From Oscillibacter sp. (GTDB lineage: Bacteria; Bacillota; Clostridia; Oscillospirales; Oscillospiraceae): a stretch of DNA of 64,000 nt. How positions within the stretch are numbered: the first letter of the stretch is position 1; each line of letters opens with the position of its first letter. This document shows, piece by piece, positions 42,578-52,187 of this stretch. The stretch covers positions 36,079-100,078 of the forward strand of contig JAAVHC010000068.1 in assembly GCA_014799925.1 (NCBI GenBank). The letters are read 5' to 3'. Under the pieces are notes generated by a model. That model made no database searches. It was given only the letters and a program-made list of their open reading frames with translations, and was not told the DNA's origin. Made by a program: the position numbers and the translations under genes.

Positions 42578-44647
42578 TTATTCCTCCGCCAGGGCCTTGG
42601 CCTCGGCAATGGCCTTCTCCTGAGCCGCCGCCGGGCAGTCCTCGTAACGGACAAAATGGAAGGTGAAGCTGCCGCGGCTCTGAGTCATGGAGCGCAGGTC
42701 GATGGCGTAGGTCATCATCTCGGCCATGGGCACCTCGGCCTCCACCACCTGGTCGCCGTCGCCGGTGGGATTCATGCCCATGACGCGGCCCCGGCGCTTG
42801 TTCAGGTCGCCCAGGATGTCGCCCATGTAGCTGTCGGGAATGGTGACCTTCAGCTCGCCGATGGGCTCCAGCAGAACGGGGGAAGCCTCCGGCAGAGCGG
42901 CCTTGTAGGCCAGCTGAGCGGCGGTCTTGAAGGCGATTTCAGAGGAGTCCACGGGGTGGTAGGAGCCGTCCACCAGGGTGGCCTTCAGGAACACCACGGG
43001 ATAGCCCGCCAGCACGCCGTGGGCGCAGGCCTCGCGCAGGCCCTTCTCAACGGCGGGGAAGAAGTTCTTGGGAACGCTGCCGCCGAAGACTTCCTCGGCG
43101 AAGATCATCTCTTCCTGCTCATCCTGGGGCTCAAAGACGATATGCACGTCGCCGAACTGGCCGCTGCCGCCGGTCTGCTTCTTGTGACGGCCCTGCTTGC
43201 GGACCTGCTTGCGGATCTTCTCGCGGTAGGCCACGCGGGGGGTGTCCAGCTCGGCCTCTACGCCGAAGCGGCTCTTCAGCTTGCTGACCAGCACGTCGAT
43301 CTGGATGTCGCCGGCGCCGGAAACCACCACCTGGTGGGTCTCGGCGTTGTTGACCACGTTAAAGGTGGGATCCTCTTCGTTGAGGCGGATGAGGCCGGTG
43401 CCCACCTTCTCGTCCTGGCCCCGGGTCTTGGGGGCGATGGCGCGGGAGTAGCAGGGCTCCGCGAACTGCACGGGGGCCAGCTTTACCACATGCTTGGGAT
43501 CGCAGAGGGTCTCGCCGGTCTTCAGACGGTCCATCTTGGCGATGGCGCCGATGTCGCCGCAGGCGATTTCCTTGACTTCCTCGTTCTTCTTGCCCTTGAT
43601 GGTGTACAGACGGCCCAGCTTCTCGGCCTTGCCGGTGGCGGGGTTGTACAGGGACATATCGCCGGTGATCTTACCGGAAACGACCTTCACCAGGGAGTAC
43701 TTGCCGTACTGGTCGGAGATGGTCTTGAAGACGATGGCGGCGGTGGGGCCGTTGGGATCGTGCTTGACCTCGACGGAATTCTCGCCGGACTCGTCGGAGG
43801 CTTCCTCAGCGGGCATCTCCAGGGCGGAGGGGACCAGATCCACGATGGTGGACAGGAGCATCTCGGTGCCCAGGCCGGTGAAAGCGGAGCCGCAGACCGC
43901 GGGGGATACGATGCCGGTGCGCACGCCGATCTTCAGACCGTCGATAATCTCCTCGGTGGTGAAGGGTTCCTCCATGAGGTACTTCTCGCCGTATTCCTCG
44001 GTGGTGTCGGCAATGGCCTCCACCAGCTCGTTGTAATACTCGTCCAGCGCGTCCGTCATGTCCGCGGGAACGGGGATCTCCTCCCGCTTGCTGCCCTTGC
44101 CGGAGCCCATCCTGTAGGCCTTGCGCTTGATGACGTCGATGATGCCGACGGTGTGCTTGCCGGCGTCCTGAATGGGAGCGGCGACGGGAGCGATAGAGCT
44201 GCCCAGCTTCTCCCGCAGAGCGGAGAGCGTGCCGGCGAAGTTGGCGTTTTCCTCGTCCTCCTTGGAGATGTAGACGATGCAGGGCTTATTCTGGCTCTTG
44301 AGGTACTTCCAGGAGCGCTCCGCGCCTACGCTGAGACCGTCCTTGGAGGCGCATACCAGCACGCCTACCTCGGCGGCGCGGACGCCGGACTGCATTTCGC
44401 CGGCGAAGTCAAAGTTGCCCGGCGTATCCAGGACGTTGATCTTCACGCCGTTGTAGATCACCGGCGTCATGGCCAGGGAGATGGAGATCTGACGCTTGAT
44501 CTCCTCGGGATCGTAATCGCAAACGGTGTTGCCGTCCGCGGGCTTGCCCAGGCGGTCGGTCACGCCGGTGAGATACAGCATACTCTCCACCAGGGAGGTC
44601 TTTCCGCTGCCGCCGTGTCCCAGCAGGCAGATGTTGCGAATGTCCAT
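42578..44647 (-). CDS. EF-G paralogue (translational GTPase)
   Basis: An elongation-factor-G-like protein (689 aa) with all five EF-G domains by length. G1 is GHGGSGKTS (about 9-17), unlike AHIDAGKTT of canonical EF-G. G3 is DTPGNFDF (about 78-85). The G4 position reads SKED instead of NKxD. The C-terminal EF-G signature region RRGRVMGMNPTGDG is present. It belongs to the divergent EF-G group found beside a canonical fusA in many bacteria; its ribosomal role is not settled. The start ATG at 44647 follows GGAAGGAG; an upstream ATG at 44683 has no ribosome site. It is monocistronic with its own promoter. Confidence 0.88.
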   Translation of the reverse strand: MDIRNICLLGHGGSGKTSLVESMLYLTGVTDRLGKPADGNTVCDYDPEEIKRQISISLAMTPVIYNGVKINVLDTPGNFDFAGEMQSGVRAAEVGVLVCASKDGLSVGAERSWKYLKSQNKPCIVYISKEDEENANFAGTLSALREKLGSSIAPVAAPIQDAGKHTVGIIDVIKRKAYRMGSGKGSKREEIPVPADMTDALDEYYNELVEAIADTTEEYGEKYLMEEPFTTEEIIDGLKIGVRTGIVSPAVCGSAFTGLGTEMLLSTIVDLVPSALEMPAEEASDESGENSVEVKHDPNGPTAAIVFKTISDQYGKYSLVKVVSGKITGDMSLYNPATGKAEKLGRLYTIKGKKNEEVKEIACGDIGAIAKMDRLKTGETLCDPKHVVKLAPVQFAEPCYSRAIAPKTRGQDEKVGTGLIRLNEEDPTFNVVNNAETHQVVVSGAGDIQIDVLVSKLKSRFGVEAELDTPRVAYREKIRKQVRKQGRHKKQTGGSGQFGDVHIVFEPQDEQEEMIFAEEVFGGSVPKNFFPAVEKGLREACAHGVLAGYPVVFLKATLVDGSYHPVDSSEIAFKTAAQLAYKAALPEASPVLLEPIGELKVTIPDSYMGDILGDLNKRRGRVMGMNPTGDGDQVVEAEVPMAEMMTYAIDLRSMTQSRGSFTFHFVRYEDCPAAAQEKAIAEAKALAEE

Positions 44648-44955
44648 AGAGTTTTGTCTCCTTCCGTTTATCGTGCCCCGCATAGCGGGAACCAGCCTAA
44701 CATACTAATTATAGTACTTTTTCCGTTACTGCACAACTGGAATTTTCCATCTGTTGAGATTTTAGACGGAATTAACAAAAATAACACCGCTTTTTTGATG
44801 AATCCAGCAAACAAGGGGGCGTTTTACAACGGGAATTCCATCCGCGCGCCGCAGGGTTCCTCCCCCGCCGGAATCGGATTGACCTCCTCCGCCTCCGCGC
44901 GGCCGTATTTGCGGTAATGATTCCGCAGGCAGCCGCGTTCATTGCTTCTTTCAGT
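44648..44955. other. Gap between the EF-G paralogue and the P-type-ATPase-like gene
   Basis: It contains the EF-G promoter (44708-44736). On the minus strand, 43 further codons directly after the TGA of the upstream gene (44955-44827, TAA at 44826-44824) stay open in the same frame with GC-rich third positions. No good ATG/GTG start with a ribosome site serves this stretch, so it is either a decayed C-terminus or a readthrough tail. Confidence 0.4.
44708..44736 (-). promoter_or_regulatory. Sigma-A promoter of the EF-G paralogue
   Basis: On the minus strand the -35 is TTGTGC (44736-44731), the spacer 17 nt and the -10 TATAAT (44713-44708), about 60 bp before the ATG. Confidence 0.8.
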
Positions 44956-47235
44956 TCATGCCTTATCCACGGTCCATATCAGCGGCAGTACGGGGACCAG
45001 CCACAGCAGCAGGTAGGTGATCAGCAGCACCGGCGTCAGCACGGAATAGCTGCCGGTAAAGGTGAGGTAAAACCCCAGCAGGGCCCCGGCGATGCCGCCG
45101 AAAATGGACAGCAGGTTGCCTATCCGCGCCGTCTGGCACAGCCTGCGGCTGTCCACGGCAAGAAAGGCGTAGGGCAGCAGTCCCTCCCGGTAGAGCAGCC
45201 CATCCGGGCCGTCGGCCTCCCGGTCCGGATCGGACAGGGACAGCCGCTCGCTCAGCTCCAGAGGCTCCGCGCCGCCGTCCCAGCCAAACCGGGCCTTCAG
45301 AAATTTGGGGGTCAGGTTGCCGTCACGGGTGGCCAGCGTCAGACGGAAGCCGTTGCGCCGCAAAATGCGGAGCGCGTATTCCACCGGCTCGGCCGCGGCG
45401 TATTTCACGATGAATACCGCCGTCAGCTCGCCGTCCACCGCCAGGCAGACCGCGTTTTTGGAGGGCAGGCTGGCCGGCATATGCACCGCCTGGTGGCGCA
45501 TAAAGGTGGGCGTGCCCAACAGAACGGTTTCCCCGTGGATCATGCCGCCCAGCCCGCCGTCCTTGTGAATATGGAAATGCTCCAGACGCTGGCAGGCGAC
45601 GCGGCTTTTCTGGGAGGCGTCCTGAAACAGCCGCCCCAGCAGCCCGCCCCCCTGTATGGCCAGGGTGGCGGCATAGGAGAGGGCGTGGTTCTGCTCCTCG
45701 CCATAGAGCTTGATGTCCGCCACAACGGTGCTGCCGGGCGGAAAGAGATCGCCGTCCGTAACCGACAGGCGGCGGTCCCCGGAAAAAGCGGACGCGCCGT
45801 ACATCCCCGCCACGGCGGCGCCGCTGCGGGCCAGATGAGCGGCCACGCGGCCGAACGGAACGCTGAACGCCACGGGGAACACCAGGGAGGAGGAGGCGCA
45901 CAGGATCACCGACCAGCACCACAAAAAGTCCTGGGGCCGGTCCTGGCCCACGGAGGACAGCATGGCGAACACAACGGAGGAGGCCGCCAGAACCGGCAGC
46001 AGCAGCCGCTGCCACTGGGCGGCGGTGTCCTCCATGGCCGCGCGGGTATAGAACCCGGCGCCGGACCCCTGGCCCCGGGCGATGCCATGGGGGCCGCAGT
46101 CCGCCACGCGGGTTGGCTCGCCCATGGCGGCGATGCGGAAGGTTTCCGCCATGCCCCTCCGCCAGCTGGCGAGGCCCCACAGGGAGAAAACGCTCAGCGC
46201 GGCGGCCAGACCGCCCAGGGGGGCCGCGTCGGTCCGCTCCGGCAGCAGCAGCATGGTCATCTCGTCCAGCAGCGTTACCACCGTACACAGCAGGGCGGTC
46301 GCGTGGATGGTCCAGGCGCCCTCCCGCAGGGTGTAGACGGCCTCCCGGTACACCGGCCAGCACAGGATGGAGAGCAGCGCCTGAGCTACCAGCACGCAGA
46401 GGGCGGCGTTGTCGGTGCTGTCGCTGAAAAACGGCACGGATACGCCCAGCTTCTCCAGCGCCCAGGGCAGCCAAAGGAGGAGCAGCACCGGGACGGCCAG
46501 GGTCAGATTTCTGCGGCACTCCCGGAACCGGCGCTTATGGCGGCCGGCGGTCTCGGCGGCGGAAGGCTCCCGCTCCGGCTCCGGCAGAGTCCGGCGGCCG
46601 GCGGGCTCCCGCCGCTTGACGGCGCGTTTTTCCCGGACGACGGCCTTTTCCAGGCGCTTCCGGAATTTTTCCTGCCGTTTTTCCTGGGCCTCCTTGACCG
46701 CGTCCACCGTACTGGCTACCACGTCCTCCATGGAGACCGCGGGGTCCGCCGGCTCCGCTTCCGGACCGGGCGCTGGTTCCGGAGCGTGCTCCGGTTCCGC
46801 CGGGGGAGGGGGGGAGGAGGCGGGTTTCTCCGGGACGACGGAGAGCGGAGCTTCGCTGTCCGGGGCCGGGGCGTGCGGCGCCTCGTCCCAATACAGTCCC
46901 TCCGCCGCGGCAAAATCGTCCCAGAAGGCCATATCCAGAACGTCGTCCTCCGTCCGGTCCGCTTCCGGCGCGTCCTTCGGCGCGTTCTCCGGCACGGCCC
47001 GCGGCGGAGCGGGGGCCTCCTCTTGCGCGGGAGGAGCTTCTTCCTCCGGCGGGGGGGGCGGAGAGGGCGGCGGCGCTTCCGGAGGAGCGGGCTCCGGCCC
47101 GCCGCTGAACTCCGCCAGGATGTCCTCCAGACTGAAGGACGCGTTCTCCGGCAGATGAACGTCCAGCAGGAGACGCTGAGTGTCCATCAGCGAGGGATCT
47201 ATTTGATTGTCATGGTCCTGTCTATGCTCTGTCAT
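44956..47235 (-). CDS. Degenerate P-type-ATPase-like membrane protein
   Basis: A 759-aa protein. The first 250 residues are soluble and disordered-looking: Pro/Glu/Ala-rich (about 47-170), then a Lys/Arg helix (about 180-240). The rest follows the layout of a P1B-type cation ATPase: paired transmembrane helices (about 243-345 and 405-455), a cytoplasmic region, and two final helices (about 698-755). The nucleotide-domain-like segment GGLGGMIHGETVLLGTPTFM and a P-domain-like LRILRRNGFRLTLATRDGN are readable. Instead of DKTGT, however, it has TDGDLFP, and no GDGxND motif remains. It is therefore probably a non-catalytic relative. The start follows AAGGAAAGAG. Function is unknown. Confidence 0.65.
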   Translation of the reverse strand: MTEHRQDHDNQIDPSLMDTQRLLLDVHLPENASFSLEDILAEFSGGPEPAPPEAPPPSPPPPPEEEAPPAQEEAPAPPRAVPENAPKDAPEADRTEDDVLDMAFWDDFAAAEGLYWDEAPHAPAPDSEAPLSVVPEKPASSPPPPAEPEHAPEPAPGPEAEPADPAVSMEDVVASTVDAVKEAQEKRQEKFRKRLEKAVVREKRAVKRREPAGRRTLPEPEREPSAAETAGRHKRRFRECRRNLTLAVPVLLLLWLPWALEKLGVSVPFFSDSTDNAALCVLVAQALLSILCWPVYREAVYTLREGAWTIHATALLCTVVTLLDEMTMLLLPERTDAAPLGGLAAALSVFSLWGLASWRRGMAETFRIAAMGEPTRVADCGPHGIARGQGSGAGFYTRAAMEDTAAQWQRLLLPVLAASSVVFAMLSSVGQDRPQDFLWCWSVILCASSSLVFPVAFSVPFGRVAAHLARSGAAVAGMYGASAFSGDRRLSVTDGDLFPPGSTVVADIKLYGEEQNHALSYAATLAIQGGGLLGRLFQDASQKSRVACQRLEHFHIHKDGGLGGMIHGETVLLGTPTFMRHQAVHMPASLPSKNAVCLAVDGELTAVFIVKYAAAEPVEYALRILRRNGFRLTLATRDGNLTPKFLKARFGWDGGAEPLELSERLSLSDPDREADGPDGLLYREGLLPYAFLAVDSRRLCQTARIGNLLSIFGGIAGALLGFYLTFTGSYSVLTPVLLITYLLLWLVPVLPLIWTVDKA

Positions 47236-47299
47236 AAATAACGTCTCTTTCCTTCACCTGAACTGGTGGGAAAATCTGTCCTTTGGATCGTGAGGACCG

Positions 47300-48061
47300 T
47301 CAATCTCCGCCCCGCTGCCGCAGGGCCTCGTACAGGAGCACGGCGGCTGCGGCGGACGCGTTCAGCGAGCTGATGCGTCCCTTCATGGGGATGCTGACCA
47401 GAAAATCGCAGCCTTCCCGGACCAGACGGCCCATGCCGTCCCCCTCGCTGCCGATGACGATGGCGGCGGGGGAGCGGAGATCCGCGTCATAGAGGGCGGT
47501 GGCCCCTTCGGCGGCGGTGCCGAAGATCCACAGGCCCCGCTTTTGCAGGTCCTTCAGCAGCGCGGGGATGTTGGGCACCCGGGCCACCGGCAGATAGCTG
47601 ACCGCTCCGGCGCTGGTTTTTGCCACCACGGCGGTAAGGCCCGCGCTGCGGCGCCTGGGAATGACGATCCCGTGGGCCCCGGCGCACTCGGCGGTGCGGA
47701 TGATGGCGCCCAGATTATGGGGGTCCGAGATCTCGTCGCAGACCACTATCAGGGGCGCTTCGCCTCTGTCCGCGGCGGATTGCAGAATGTCCTCCACCGT
47801 GGCGTAGGCCTGGGCGGCGGCCACGGCGATCACGCCCTGATGGCTGTGGGTCTCGCTCATGGCGTCCAGCTTCCGCCGGTCGCACTCCACCACCACGACG
47901 CCCGCCTTCTTCGCCTGGGCGATGATCCGGCCCAGGGTGTGGTCCGTCTCTCCTCTGGCCGCGTACAGCTTGTCAACAGGGACGCCGGCGCGCAGGGCTT
48001 CCGTCACCGCGTTGCGGCCCTCGATCAGCCGTTCCGGCGCGCGGTCCTCAAATTCTCTCAT
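47300..48061 (-). CDS. rlmB: TrmH/SpoU-family 23S rRNA 2'-O-methyltransferase (RlmB-like)
   Basis: A SPOUT-class methyltransferase (253 aa) likely modifying G2251 of 23S rRNA. An N-terminal substrate-binding domain has LIEGRNAVTEALRAG (about 12-26). The knotted SAM domain carries the three SpoU motifs: DPHNLGAIIRTAECAGAHG (about 112-130), IVIGSEGDGMGRLV and SIPMKGRISSLNASAAAAV. The start follows AAAGGAG. The same family includes 16S and tRNA enzymes, so the exact target is by best fit. It lies 65 bp upstream of the ATPase-like gene on the same strand. Confidence 0.9.
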   Translation of the reverse strand: MREFEDRAPERLIEGRNAVTEALRAGVPVDKLYAARGETDHTLGRIIAQAKKAGVVVVECDRRKLDAMSETHSHQGVIAVAAAQAYATVEDILQSAADRGEAPLIVVCDEISDPHNLGAIIRTAECAGAHGIVIPRRRSAGLTAVVAKTSAGAVSYLPVARVPNIPALLKDLQKRGLWIFGTAAEGATALYDADLRSPAAIVIGSEGDGMGRLVREGCDFLVSIPMKGRISSLNASAAAAVLLYEALRQRGGD

Positions 48062-48217
48062 ACAGGCTCCTTTTCGCGGCGTGATCCGGCTTGCCGGACG
48101 TCCGGCAGATTTCGCCGCTTATATGCAAAAATAGTAATACAGGTACAGTATACCACAAATTATATAGGCGCGAAAGGGGTATTCACAGAAATTTCACAGA
48201 AAATCCACAGACAGTCC

Positions 48218-48246
48218 TTGTGAAGCGGCCGATTTTATGATACCAT
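48218..48246 (+). promoter_or_regulatory. Candidate promoter of ftsH
   Basis: The -35 is TTGTGA (48218-48223), the spacer 17 nt and the -10 TACCAT (48241-48246), about 57 bp before the ftsH ATG. The -10 is weak. On the opposite strand TATACT near 48146 could serve rlmB. Confidence 0.45.
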
Positions 48247-48302
48247 GCACCATAGACGCCTTCAGGCGGAATATGCGCGCCTGCGAATAGAAGGAGAATG
48301 AG

Positions 48303-50378
<2,076 letters not shown>

Positions 50379-50406
50379 CACTGTGACTATATCGGCAGGC
50401 CAGGCA

Positions 50407-50450
50407 CAGGGAGCCGGGATTTTTCTTCCCCGGCTCCCTGTTGTCATTTC
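50407..50450 (+). terminator. Terminator of ftsH
   Basis: A 12-bp stem CAGGGAGCCGGG/CCCGGCTCCCTG (50407-50440) is followed by TTGTCATTT. The same T-rich stretch doubles as the -35 of the next promoter. Confidence 0.8.
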
Positions 50451-50469
50451 GCTCGGGCTGTGGTATAAT
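50441..50469 (+). promoter_or_regulatory. Sigma-A promoter of the beta-CASP gene
   Basis: The -35 is TTGTCA (50441-50446), the spacer 17 nt and the -10 TATAAT (50464-50469) with an upstream TG one base away. It is packed directly against the ftsH terminator. Confidence 0.8.
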
Positions 50470-50504
50470 TCCCCCATATTAGAAATAATGAGGAGGGCTC
50501 TCTC

Positions 50505-52097
50505 ATGCAACTGTACTTTTTCGGAGCGGACCAATGCGTTACCGGCAGCTGCCACTGCCTGGAAATCAACGGAAAGCGGATTTTGATCGACTGCGGCCTG
50601 CAGCAGGGGCGGGATGAGATTGACAATCATGAGCTGCCCTTCGCTGCTGGCGCGATTGATTACGTGCTGGTCACCCATGCCCATATCGACCACAGCGGCC
50701 GGATTCCCATGCTGATCAGGGAGGGATTTACCGGTCAGATCTGGACGACGCGCCTGACGGCCCGGCTGATGGAGATCATGCTGGTGGACAGCGCCTATAT
50801 CCAGATGTCCGACGCCGAGTATGAAAACCGGCGCAACCAGAGGGCGGGCCGCCCTCAGGTGGAGCCCATCTATACCGTGGAGGACGCCATGCGCACCATG
50901 GACTATGTCCATACCTGCGAGTACGATCAGGAGGTGGGCATCTGCGACGGCGTTACCGCTACCTTCACCGACGCGGGCCATCTGCTGGGCTCCGCCTGCA
51001 TTACCCTGGAGCTGCGGGAAGGGGACACGCGGAAGACCATCGTTTTTTCCGGCGACATCGGCAACGTCAATCAGCCCATCATCCGGGATCCCGTCCTCCT
51101 CAAGCGGGCGGACTACGTGGTAATGGAGTCCACCTACGGCGACCGGAACCACCAGGAGGTGTGGAGCTATACCTCGGAGCTGGCGAAGGTCATCGACCGC
51201 ACGCTGGGCCGGGGAGGCAATGTGATTATCCCCGCCTTTGCCGTAGGCCGCACCCAGGAGATCCTGTACTTCCTGCGGCGGATCAAGCAGGAGCACCTGG
51301 TGCATTCCGTGGAGGATTTCCCGGTGTACATTGATTCGCCTCTGGCCAGCAAGGCGACCACGATTTTCTGCGGCGACCTGCGGGGCTATCTGGATGACGA
51401 GGCCATGGCGCTGGTGAGGGACGGCGCGGACATGTTCGCCTTCCCCGGCCTGCGCCTGACGGAATCGGTGGAGGAGTCCAAGCTGCTCAACGCCGACCGG
51501 ACGCCCAAGGTCATCATCTCCGCCTCCGGCATGTGCGACGCGGGCCGCATCCGCCACCACCTGAAGTACAATCTCTGGAGGAAGGAGTGTACGGTTGTCT
51601 TCGTGGGCTACCAGGGGGAGGGCACCCTGGGCCGCGCGCTGCTGGATGGGGCGCAGACGGTGAAGCTGTTCGGGGAGGAAGTGGCCGTGCTGGCGGAGAT
51701 CGAGAACTTCAAGGGGCTCAGCAGTCACGCCGACCGGGATCACCTGCTGGAGTGGGCGAAATCCTTTACCAACCCCGCGCATTTCTTTGTGGTTCACGGC
51801 GACCGGGATGTGGCGCCCTATTTTGCCGATTCCCTGGTCCGGCTGGGCTATCGGGCCCACGCGCCCCAGTATCTGGAGGTATACGACCTGACGGCCGACC
51901 GCATGCTGGAGCCGGGCTACCTGCCCGAACGGAAGGTAATGACCCCCGCCGGGAAGATGTCCGCGCCCTATCAGCGCCTGGTGGCCATGGGCAAGCTGCT
52001 TCAGGAGGTCATTGTTCGCAGCAAGGGCCGCGCCAACCGGGATCTGGGCAAGTTTGCCGATCAGATCAAGCAATTGATCGACAAGTGGGAGGCTTAG
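50505..52097 (+). CDS. Metallo-beta-lactamase/beta-CASP RNA-processing nuclease
   Basis: A 530-aa member of the CPSF-like MBL/beta-CASP group, predicted Zn-dependent ribonucleases. The MBL core has THAHIDHSGRIP (about 57-68), the DAGHLLGSACI His motif (about 155-165) and FSGDIGN. The beta-CASP insert carries IISASGMCDAGRI. A late His is in GLSSHADRDHLL, with FVVHGD after it. The C-terminal about 80 residues are an extra helical tail. It is not RNase J, whose N-terminus and length differ. The start follows GAGGAGGG. Confidence 0.9.
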   Translation: MQLYFFGADQCVTGSCHCLEINGKRILIDCGLQQGRDEIDNHELPFAAGAIDYVLVTHAHIDHSGRIPMLIREGFTGQIWTTRLTARLMEIMLVDSAYIQMSDAEYENRRNQRAGRPQVEPIYTVEDAMRTMDYVHTCEYDQEVGICDGVTATFTDAGHLLGSACITLELREGDTRKTIVFSGDIGNVNQPIIRDPVLLKRADYVVMESTYGDRNHQEVWSYTSELAKVIDRTLGRGGNVIIPAFAVGRTQEILYFLRRIKQEHLVHSVEDFPVYIDSPLASKATTIFCGDLRGYLDDEAMALVRDGADMFAFPGLRLTESVEESKLLNADRTPKVIISASGMCDAGRIRHHLKYNLWRKECTVVFVGYQGEGTLGRALLDGAQTVKLFGEEVAVLAEIENFKGLSSHADRDHLLEWAKSFTNPAHFFVVHGDRDVAPYFADSLVRLGYRAHAPQYLEVYDLTADRMLEPGYLPERKVMTPAGKMSAPYQRLVAMGKLLQEVIVRSKGRANRDLGKFADQIKQLIDKWEA

Positions 52098-52187
52098 GCG
52101 GCATACATCCTTTTCTTTTAAAAAAGAAAAGGATCAAAAGAAAATCGGCGCAAAACTGCGTTTTGCTTATTACTTTGGGAGGCGCCC
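52098..52187. repeat. Small hairpin pair related to the interspersed elements
   Basis: ATCCTTTTCTTTT/AAAAGAAAAGGAT (52107-52134) is followed by CAAAAGAAAATCG and a second stem GCAAAAC/GTTTTGC. The order (A/T-rich stem, CAAAA-AATCG spacer, second short stem) repeats that of the L1-L2 ends at 24.86, 32.87 and 34.34 kb, with different sequence in the stems. Confidence 0.5.
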
